In this document: in pieces, positions 1-4,746 of the stretch
Layout: the number at the start of each line of letters is the position of its first letter
How positions within the stretch are numbered: position 1 is the stretch's first letter
Source: Ruminococcaceae bacterium UBA737
GTDB lineage: Bacteria; Bacillota; Clostridia; Oscillospirales; Acutalibacteraceae
NCBI GenBank assembly: GCA_002297415.1
Contig: DBKZ01000025.1
Location: forward strand, 11,375-20,499
Direction: 5' to 3'
Length of the DNA: 9,125 nucleotides
Made by a program: the position numbers and the translations under genes
Notes under the pieces: generated by a model
Told to the model about the DNA's origin: nothing
Seen by the model: only the letters and a program-made list of their open reading frames with translations
The model's database searches: none

Positions 1-69
1 ATAACGGGGCTGACTCGAAATCAGTTTGCGAGCAATCGCACATGGGTTCGAATCCCATCCTCTCCGCCA
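1..69 (+). tRNA. tRNA-Ser(CGA), 5' end cut off by the window
   Basis: The 3' part of a class II (long variable arm) tRNA. The anticodon stem pairs 9-13 with 21-25 around the seven-base loop CTCGAAA, with anticodon CGA at 16-18 (reads UCG, serine). A variable arm (TGCGA/TCGCA) follows. The T arm is ATGGG 42-46, loop TTCGAAT 47-53, CCCAT 54-58. The 3' acceptor strand is CCTCTCC 59-65, discriminator G66, and encoded CCA 67-69. The acceptor 5' strand and most of the D arm lie before the window. Genes for tRNA-Ser are common integration targets, but no second copy of this 3' end was seen in the window. Confidence 0.93.
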
Positions 70-74
70 AACAG

Positions 75-115
75 TCAGCCGGATTCCGGTCATTCCGGAA
101 TCCGGCTGATTCATA
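75..115 (+). terminator. Perfect 15-bp hairpin after tRNA-Ser
   Basis: Arms 75-89 and 95-109 (TCAGCCGGATTCCGG and its exact complement) enclose a 5-nt loop. The tail TTCATATTTAT is only moderately T-rich. It lies 5 nt after the CCA of the tRNA, so it most likely ends the tRNA transcript. The weak tail leaves room for read-through into the acetyltransferase leader. Confidence 0.75.
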
Positions 116-143
116 TTTATGTCACCGGAGGTAGAGCGTCGTA

Positions 144-224
144 ATGCTCGGGGATCGTAAGGCACAAGCCTTGCAGGCCGCATACCGGATTAGGTGTCGA
201 GTGCGCTCGGTTATTACTTTGTAA
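144..224 (+). CDS. 26-codon upstream ORF (possible regulatory leader peptide)
   Basis: A short ORF starting ATG 144-146 and ending TAA 222-224, preceded by GGAGG at 127-131 with a rather long 12-nt spacer. The peptide starts MLGDRKAQ and ends YRIRCRVRSVITL. Its stop codon lies in the 3' arm of the terminator hairpin at 206-232. The segments R15-I-R17 and R19-V-R21 match the +X+ (Arg/Lys-X-Arg/Lys) pattern at which macrolide-bound ribosomes are known to stall, as in Erm leader peptides. A ribosome stalled with V20 (codon 201-203) in the P site would cover roughly to base 217, which is exactly the hairpin's 5' arm. The ORF, ribosome site and overlap are visible in the sequence. The regulatory role is inferred. 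Confidence 0.5.
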   Translation: MLGDRKAQALQAAYRIRCRVRSVITL

Positions 225-242
225 TGACCGGGTATTTTTTTT
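206..242 (+). terminator. Intrinsic terminator/attenuator in the leader of the acetyltransferase gene
   Basis: A 12-bp stem pairs 206-217 with 221-232 (two G-U pairs) around a TTT loop. It is followed by TA and a run of eight T (235-242). The T-run directly touches the GGAGG ribosome site (243-247) of the next gene, so this terminator sits in front of, not behind, a coding region. That placement is typical of conditional attenuators. GTAATG at 141-146 repeats the first six bases of the 3' arm and could pair with the 5' arm (212-217) as a short competing structure. Confidence 0.75.
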
Positions 243-252
243 GGAGGTAACT

Positions 253-804
253 ATGAAGAACACAACAGTAACCCTTGCACCGCTGGATGCGGACGACCGC
301 GAGCAGTTCATTCTTGATAATCAGGAATCTTTCAAGTATGGCGCAGTGGAAGAATTCGGGCTGCGGGACGACCATTTTGATGAGGACGGCGAAATCATTT
401 CCCGTGCAACGATTGAGCAAAGCATTGACGCATCGGACAGCGAGGCATATCGGATTTTGTATGAAGGCAGAAAGGTTGGCGGTGTGGTGCTGAAAATCGA
501 CAGAGAAACACATCATAACGAGCTGGAACTTCTTTTCGTTTCGCCGAAGGAACACAGCAAAGGCATCGGCTACGGCGCCTGGCTTGCCGTGGAGGCTCTG
601 CACCCCGAAACTAAGGTCTGGGAGACCTGCACACCCTATTTTGAAAAGCGCAATATTCATTTTTATATCAACAAATGCGGCTTTCACGCCGTCGAATTTT
701 TCTCCGCCATGCACCCGGAGCCGAACCCGCCGGAGAAAGACAGAAAAGCCGCACCCGATGAGGGTCCCGACGAAATGTTTCGCTTTGAAAAGATCATGAA
801 ATGA
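253..804 (+). CDS. GNAT-family N-acetyltransferase
   Basis: A 183-residue protein that would transfer acetyl from acetyl-CoA to an amine. The substrate cannot be read from the sequence. Start ATG 253 is chosen because GGAGG (243-247) sits 5 nt upstream; an in-frame TTG at 241 overlaps that site and is less likely. The GNAT core is visible. A beta strand (ELELLFVSP, about 90-98) leads into the acetyl-CoA loop H101-SK-G104-I-G106-YGA, a variant of [RQ]xxGx[GA]. The late motif RNIHFYINKCGF (about 123-134) has the usual tyrosine and the NKCGF turn. Length is typical of the family. The leader with its upstream ORF and terminator suggests inducible expression, as for many Gram-positive resistance genes. 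Antibiotic acetylation is possible but unproven. No strong terminator follows the gene. Confidence 0.85.
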   Translation: MKNTTVTLAPLDADDREQFILDNQESFKYGAVEEFGLRDDHFDEDGEIISRATIEQSIDASDSEAYRILYEGRKVGGVVLKIDRETHHNELELLFVSPKEHSKGIGYGAWLAVEALHPETKVWETCTPYFEKRNIHFYINKCGFHAVEFFSAMHPEPNPPEKDRKAAPDEGPDEMFRFEKIMK

Positions 805-935
805 AACGCGGAATACTTTATTTCTGCCGGAGAAGTCCTCGTCGGAAAACCGCAAAAAGTTTTAGAACTGCTAAATAGAATCATATTTTCTGCCGTTTCC
901 GAAATCAGGGCATACTATATTATGTGCTTGCAAGA

Positions 936-1035
936 TTGGGGAAAAAATTAAAGATTATTTTTCAAAATTGTTCCCCAATACTTGTTGACTGTTGGGGAAC
1001 ATTCTGATATAATGATCGAAAGAATTGTTTCCCAA
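936..1035. promoter_or_regulatory. Four-part inverted-repeat operator array upstream of the Fic gene
   Basis: Four copies of one half-site: TTGGGGAA 936-943, GTTCCCCAA 970-978, TTGGGGAAC 992-1000, and GTTTCCCAA 1027-1035 (one mismatch). The two inner copies form a perfect 9-bp inverted repeat flanking the -35 box. The whole pattern is also two units, each TTGGGGAA, about 26 nt, then GTTYCCCAA, offset by 56-57 bp. The array covers the promoter and ends just before the ribosome site, which suits repression. Which protein binds is unknown; no dedicated repressor gene is adjacent. Confidence 0.6.
985..1013 (+). promoter_or_regulatory. Near-consensus sigma-70/SigA promoter for the Fic gene
   Basis: The -35 box TTGACT (985-990) and -10 box TATAAT (1008-1013) are separated by an ideal 17-nt spacer. 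Transcription would start near 1020, giving a leader of about 30 nt that contains GTTTCCCAA and the AGGAGG ribosome site (1037-1042). The inverted repeat 970-978/992-1000 brackets the -35 box. Confidence 0.88.
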
Positions 1036-1049
1036 AAGGAGGATCTGCA

Positions 1050-1994
1050 ATGGCAGTACAATATAGCGAAATACAGGAATTGCTCAGAAGTCGAGCCGAC
1101 CTCAATGCCAGACTGAGCTTAATGCCCTATGACGGCACGCCCGAAATCAAAGAGCGCGGCGATGGGAAATACCTTTATGTGAGAAAACGTGTAGCAGGAA
1201 AACTGACATCTACTTATGTAGGTGCATATACCGAAGAACTGTATAATCTGCTTTTGCGTAATGCCAGAGAAGCCCGTGAAATCAGAAAGTCGCTTCGCAG
1301 CATTGAAAAGCTGCTTGCCGCAGCCGGTTATTCCGAGGATGACCTTTCCGCCGATGTTATAAACAACATTGCCTTTGCGCGTGCCAATATGAAAATGAAC
1401 ATCTATGATCAGGCTGTTTTGGAGGGCGTTGCAACATCTTTCCCTCAGACGGAAGAGATCATAGAGAACGGAAAAGTATCCGGTATGACAGCTACCGACG
1501 TACAGAAAATTTTGAATTTGAAACACGCATGGGAGTTTATTTTGGACCGTGATGTAATTGCCAGCCGTTCTGACTATTATATGCTCAGTCATATTGCAAG
1601 GCTCGTCAATGAAGGCTTTTTTGCAGAAGGCGGTCGAATCCGTGGTGTTCCGGTTACCATAGGCGGTTCGTCTTATGTCCCGCCCCTGCCGAATGAATTG
1701 GATGTGAAAGACAAAATCCTTGAGATTATCGAGGAAGAGGGCGATGCCATCAATATTGCCATCAAACTTTGTCTTTACTGCATGAAGACTCAGATATTCC
1801 CGGATGGCAATAAACGCGCTTCCGTTATCTTTGCAAACCACTATCTTATTGCTCATGGCGGAGGTTTTTTGGTCATTCCCGAAAGCGAAGTGCCCCAGTT
1901 CAAGAAACTGCTTGTGCAGTATTATGAAGGCGAAGACCCCTCTGTTATTGAGGGCTTTATGAAAGAACGCTGTTGGAAAACAATAGAGCACTAA
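1050..1994 (+). CDS. Fic-domain protein with Gln in place of the motif His
   Basis: A 314-residue protein; AGGAGG (1037-1042) lies 7 nt before ATG 1050. The Fic domain fills about 120-305. It includes the flap segment IRGVPVTIGGSSYVPPLP (197-214) and the signature Q248-I-F-P-D-G-N-K-R256. Fic enzymes usually have HxFx(D/E)GNxR and transfer AMP or other phosphate-containing groups to a target hydroxyl, with the His as base. Here His is Gln, and the distal Arg of the long motif is Val, so normal catalysis is doubtful unless this subfamily works differently. No clean (S/T)xxxE(G/N) inhibitory motif was found; the nearest region is VATSFPQTEEII at 127-138. Residues 1-60 contain a strand pair (YLYVRKRVAGKLTSTYVG, 41-58) resembling modules in some mobile-element proteins. 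No antitoxin gene is adjacent. It could be a toxin, a modifier, or a catalytically altered regulator. Confidence 0.85.
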   Translation: MAVQYSEIQELLRSRADLNARLSLMPYDGTPEIKERGDGKYLYVRKRVAGKLTSTYVGAYTEELYNLLLRNAREAREIRKSLRSIEKLLAAAGYSEDDLSADVINNIAFARANMKMNIYDQAVLEGVATSFPQTEEIIENGKVSGMTATDVQKILNLKHAWEFILDRDVIASRSDYYMLSHIARLVNEGFFAEGGRIRGVPVTIGGSSYVPPLPNELDVKDKILEIIEEEGDAINIAIKLCLYCMKTQIFPDGNKRASVIFANHYLIAHGGGFLVIPESEVPQFKKLLVQYYEGEDPSVIEGFMKERCWKTIEH

Positions 1995-2025
1995 GCATCA
2001 TTAAAAAATCGTTATAAATAAACAT

Positions 2026-2068
2026 CGCAGCCCCACTCCTCAATCAAAAGGTGCGGGGCTGCGGTTTT
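2026..2068 (+). terminator. Intrinsic terminator of the Fic gene
   Basis: The arms CGCAGCCCC (2026-2034) and GGGGCTGCG (2055-2063) are exactly complementary and are followed by GTTTT. It lies about 30 nt after the Fic stop codon. Confidence 0.82.
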
Positions 2069-2099
2069 GACACCGCGAAAACTGACCCAATAAAGGCTT

Positions 2100-2148
2100 T
2101 CCCTTATTTTCATTCCTTTTCCCTTAAAATACGGTGCAAAATAAGGGA
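2100..2148. repeat. 11-bp perfect inverted repeat between convergent genes
   Basis: TCCCTTATTTT (2100-2110) and AAAATAAGGGA (2138-2148) are exact complements with 27 nt between them. The interval also holds a related copy, TTTTCCCTTAAAAT. It lies in the 190-bp gap between two facing terminators. Nothing coding is seen in this gap. Its role is unknown; a decayed mobile-element end or a protein binding site are possible. Confidence 0.45.
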
Positions 2149-2186
2149 TTCTTTGTTCCGTTCCTCTCTTAATTCAATTCATCAGA

Positions 2187-2225
2187 AACAAAAAAATGCT
2201 GCCCCGCCGATTTTTCGACGGGGCA
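2187..2225 (-). terminator. Intrinsic terminator ending the mobilization/integration operon
   Basis: The arms 2200-2210 and 2215-2225 pair with one mismatch (TGCCCCGCCGA against TCGACGGGGCA) around a TTTT loop. Read on the - strand, the stem is followed by seven T (the complement of A 2190-2196). It lies about 20 nt after the stop of the last - strand gene and faces the Fic terminator. Confidence 0.82.
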
Positions 2226-2243
2226 TTCTGTTACGGCAGAGGA

Positions 2244-2570
2244 TTAAAAATCAATATCTTTTATGATAAAAATCTTTTTATCCTTGCCGTATCCTTGCAT
2301 CTTGATATACCCGAGTGCTTCAAGATCGTCACAGTAGGTGTATCCAAGATATGATTTGTGAAGGTCATCTCTGCCGAGGGCGACGAGCATTTGCCATGGA
2401 TATGGATTGCAACTGCCGTCCTCGGTTTCGGAGCAACGCTCTTTGAGGTACATATACAGTTTATATAAATAATTTCTGTAATCGCCTACGATAAGACCGT
2501 CACGCTGCTTGCGGAGATAGTCAAGTTTTTCGGCTATCTGTTCTTGTGTCAGAACCTTTTTCTTAATCAA
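2244..2570 (-). CDS. Small hypothetical protein, last gene of the operon
   Basis: A 108-residue protein I do not recognise. The start is TTG at 2570-2568, supported by GAGGAG six bases upstream on the - strand and by the lack of an early ATG. The start overlaps the last 8 bp of the preceding gene, which suggests translational coupling. The protein is mostly helical and charged at the N terminus (IKKKVLTQEQIAEKLDYLRKQ). The middle reads RNYLYKLYMYLKERC. The C-terminal half (about 65-108) looks like a small alpha/beta or winged fold: YTYCDDLEALGYIKMQGYGKDKKIFIIKD has the helix, turn and two strands of a winged helix. A partner or co-regulator of the upstream HTH protein is a reasonable guess only. 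A strong terminator follows. Confidence 0.75.
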   Translation of the reverse strand: MIKKKVLTQEQIAEKLDYLRKQRDGLIVGDYRNYLYKLYMYLKERCSETEDGSCNPYPWQMLVALGRDDLHKSYLGYTYCDDLEALGYIKMQGYGKDKKIFIIKDIDF

Positions 2571-3168
2571 AGTTTTCTCCTCTTTTCATTCTTCTTTTAC
2601 AGCGCCGCTGTTCGTTCTCCCGCTCACGGCGCTGTATATACTTAAATTCCCGAATGAGTTCCTTATATTTTTCCGTGCGTGGGTGCGCCAGCCTTTGCGG
2701 TGATGCCATAAAACTTACAAATTCCGCCTTGGCGCAGTACTGTACAGTACCGAGCTTGATGCCGACCAGCACTTCTTGGCGTATCCATTCGTGAATGCGC
2801 TGCGGGCTGTGGCCGACAAGCTCCGCAGCTGTCTGTGTGGGCAGAGCCTCCGGCAGCTCTGCCCACTGCGAGTCCAGCCACCGCCGAAAGGCTTCGCAGT
2901 TTTCCGGGGTGGCTTCAAACATCGGGAACGGATGCCATTCGGTACGGTTGGAGAACATGCCGCTCAGCTCCGATAAAAAGCCCGGCTCAGTATCCATACG
3001 GGACTTGAACCGCACCGCATCCTCTGTCCGCACCCGATATTTATGGGTCGTGTGTCCCGTGTTTTCGTGCGGGATATAGTTATTGTCCATCAGATATTTC
3101 ATTTTCCGAGTGGAGATGTGCAGGTATTGGCGAAGTTCGCTCCCGCTTATAAATTCTTTTCGGGTCAT
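2563..3168 (-). CDS. Protein with two helix-turn-helix-like segments, downstream of integrase
   Basis: 201 residues from ATG 3168-3166 (MTRKEFISGSELRQYL). An upstream ATG at 3180 and a TTG at 3195 are in frame, but they overlap or precede the AAAGGA ribosome site, so 3168 is preferred with moderate certainty. The N-terminal segment (about 8-45: SGSELRQYLHISTRKMKYLMDNNYIP) reads as a MerR/excisionase-like HTH with a short wing. A second one lies at about 110-155 (TQTAAELVGHSPQRIHEWIRQEVLVGIKLG). The C terminus (165-201) is very basic (RRERENEQRRCKRRMKR). Such proteins usually bind DNA; regulation of the element or a role in excision is inferred. It is separated from the integrase by a hairpin and overlaps the next gene by 8 bp. 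Confidence 0.8.
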   Translation of the reverse strand: MTRKEFISGSELRQYLHISTRKMKYLMDNNYIPHENTGHTTHKYRVRTEDAVRFKSRMDTEPGFLSELSGMFSNRTEWHPFPMFEATPENCEAFRRWLDSQWAELPEALPTQTAAELVGHSPQRIHEWIRQEVLVGIKLGTVQYCAKAEFVSFMASPQRLAHPRTEKYKELIREFKYIQRRERENEQRRCKRRMKRGENFD

Positions 3169-3193
3169 ATATAAAATCATCCTTTCTGTCAGC

Positions 3194-3222
3194 AATAATG
3201 CGCACGCCGTGGGCGCATTATT
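3194..3222. repeat. 10-bp perfect hairpin over the integrase stop codon
   Basis: AATAATGCGC (3194-3203) and GCGCATTATT (3213-3222) are exact complements with a 9-nt loop. The integrase TAA (3220-3218) lies in one arm. On the - strand the stem is followed by GCTGACAG, so there is no U-run and it is not a standard intrinsic terminator in that direction. It could lower read-through, protect the 3' end of the integrase message, or bind a protein. Confidence 0.6.
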
Positions 3223-4414
3223 CTTTTGCTTTATTGAAGATACTGCTGATTACATCGGCGCTTTCCTGTTTTTTGGACTTATCCAGATGGGCATAGATAT
3301 TTGCCGTGGTGGACAGGTCGGAGTGCCCGAGGAAGGTCGATACATTCAGCAGCGGTACATCCTGATTGATAAGGATGCTGGCGAAGGTGTGGCGCAGATC
3401 GTGAAACCGTATCTTGCGCAGACCGTATTGCCTGATAAGGTCGGCGAACCGCTGTGTGACCCGATTCGGGCGTATCAGCCCGCCGAGCTGATCGACGCAG
3501 ATATAATCGTCGTATTTGCGGTTGTAGCTGCCCTTGAACATTCGGCGGTACAGGTCCTGTTTTTCCCGTTCCTCGCACAGCATTTCATACACCGGGTCCG
3601 GCAGAGGCAGTGTGCGGCGGCTGGATTTGTTTTTCATTTCCTCCACGGGTTCGACGATGACCTTGCCGTTTTCTTTATACTCAATGATTTTGGTGTCGAG
3701 CAGTATGGTTTTCTTTTCCCAGTCTACTCTCGACCACCGTGCGCCCAATGCCTCGCTGCGGCGCAGCCCCAAGCCGCCTGCCAGCATAACCGCCGGATAG
3801 ATAATATCCCCGCGGATGAGCCCGAGCATGGCAATCAGTTCTTCCTCGGAATAGTTTTCTCCGGTGAACTTGTTTTTCTTCGGGCGGTCGATGCGGTCAA
3901 AAGGATTGGAGTCAATGAGTCCGTCCTTGAAAGCCCGTTTGAAGGCGCTGTGCAGGACGGTGTGGTAGTGGATAACGGTGTTGGCGACAACGCCTGAGGC
4001 GAACATCCAATCATAGAAATCCTCAATATCCTTTGCGGTGATGTTGGCGACCGTCAATTCCTTGCGGGCAGTAAAATACCGCCGAATTCTACCGTTTATC
4101 ATTCCGCGGTAGCTTTCGGCGGTACTCTTTTGAATGTTTTTTTCAATCTTTTTAAAGTAGGCGCACATATAATCGTAGATCGGAATATCCGAGGCAGGCT
4201 TTTTGTTTTGCGCGATCTGCTCGGCGTAGGTTTGTTCAAAGGCTTGCACCACCTCTCGGTAGGCTTTGTTCACCTTTGATTTGTTGGCGCTCTCGGGCAG
4301 TCCCAGCGCGCGCCATACAGGTTTTGTCTTGCCGTTCTCTCTGACCTGTATCACGGCATAGAGACGGCCTTTTTTAGCCTGTACGCTGGCTGCAAGTGTG
4401 GTCATGGCATTCAT
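3218..4414 (-). CDS. int: Tyrosine recombinase/integrase
   Basis: A 398-residue site-specific recombinase that would integrate and excise the element. Start ATG 4414 has AAGGAG 9 nt upstream. Domains: an N-terminal arm-type DNA-binding region with AP2-like strands (about 15-60, YAVIQVRENGKTKPVW), a SAM-like core-binding domain (about 78-172), and the catalytic domain (about 185-390). All catalytic residues are visible: R218 (GLGLRRSEAL), K263 (KNKSSRRTLPL), H338 and R341 (HDLRH), H364 (LGHSD), and nucleophile Y374 (ANIYAHL). The length is usual for Tn916/ICE-type integrases. The gene overlaps the upstream excisionase-like gene by 41 bp, so the two are probably co-translated. It appears fully functional. 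Confidence 0.96.
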   Translation of the reverse strand: MNAMTTLAASVQAKKGRLYAVIQVRENGKTKPVWRALGLPESANKSKVNKAYREVVQAFEQTYAEQIAQNKKPASDIPIYDYMCAYFKKIEKNIQKSTAESYRGMINGRIRRYFTARKELTVANITAKDIEDFYDWMFASGVVANTVIHYHTVLHSAFKRAFKDGLIDSNPFDRIDRPKKNKFTGENYSEEELIAMLGLIRGDIIYPAVMLAGGLGLRRSEALGARWSRVDWEKKTILLDTKIIEYKENGKVIVEPVEEMKNKSSRRTLPLPDPVYEMLCEEREKQDLYRRMFKGSYNRKYDDYICVDQLGGLIRPNRVTQRFADLIRQYGLRKIRFHDLRHTFASILINQDVPLLNVSTFLGHSDLSTTANIYAHLDKSKKQESADVISSIFNKAKE

Positions 4415-4730
4415 TTGTTTTCACTCCTTTTTTGTTTTTGCCGACACGAACAATATCACAACTCACCGCACAAGTCCAGACTTTTTCGGGAGTTTTCTCA
4501 AGAAAACAGACCTTTGGGTTCGAACTCGGTCGCTCTCTTTGCCGCAGATAGTCGATCAGCTGCGATTTGGCAATGCGGTTTTCTCTGCCGACCTTCACCG
4601 CCGGAAGAGATTTTTCTTTTATCAGCTTGTACACCGTCTTGGTGCTGACCCGCAGGATTTCCGCAACCTCGGCGGCGGTCAGCGCCGCCGGATAGCAGCG
4701 CAATTCTTTTTCGTGTTCTTTTTTCGTCAT
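4374..4730 (-). CDS. xis: Excisionase-like helix-turn-helix protein
   Basis: 118 residues from ATG 4730-4728, with AAGGA about 9 nt upstream; an in-frame TTG at 4736 is less likely. Residues about 16-66 form an HTH_17/excisionase-type domain (LTAAEVAEILRVSTKTVYKLIKEKSLPAVKVGRENRIAKSQLIDYL): HTH, wing with KVGRENRI, and final helix. Excisionases bend DNA at att sites and steer the integrase toward excision. The position directly upstream of int supports this role over a general regulator. The C-terminal tail (about 67-118) is cysteine-containing, not conserved in appearance, and its last 13 codons lie inside the integrase gene. The relaxase stop codon is 16 bp upstream, so the gene is in the mobilization operon. 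Confidence 0.85.
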   Translation of the reverse strand: MTKKEHEKELRCYPAALTAAEVAEILRVSTKTVYKLIKEKSLPAVKVGRENRIAKSQLIDYLRQRERPSSNPKVCFLEKTPEKVWTCAVSCDIVRVGKNKKGVKTNECHDHTCSQRTG

Positions 4731-4746
4731 AGGCAATTCCTTTCTC

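Noticed and set aside
110..242. Known metabolite riboswitch in the acetyltransferase leader
   Set aside because: I compared it by memory with several classes (fluoride, THF, ZTP, guanidine, c-di-GMP) and saw no conserved core. The upstream ORF explains the layout better. A covariance-model search would settle it.
214..855. 213-residue antisense ORF opposite the acetyltransferase gene
   Set aside because: No ribosome site or recognisable family; the opposite strand has clear GNAT motifs and a good start.
1119..1991. 290-residue antisense ORF opposite the Fic gene
   Set aside because: A composition shadow of a gene with clear Fic motifs, a promoter and a ribosome site.
3083..3997. 304-residue + strand ORF opposite the integrase gene
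   Set aside because: The integrase has all catalytic residues on the other strand; this ORF has no family features.
4425..4440. A-run (A AAA AAG type) in xis as a -1 frameshift site making a Xis-Int fusion
   Set aside because: The heptamer is out of phase with the xis codons (AAC AAA AAA GGA), and int has its own ribosome site and start.
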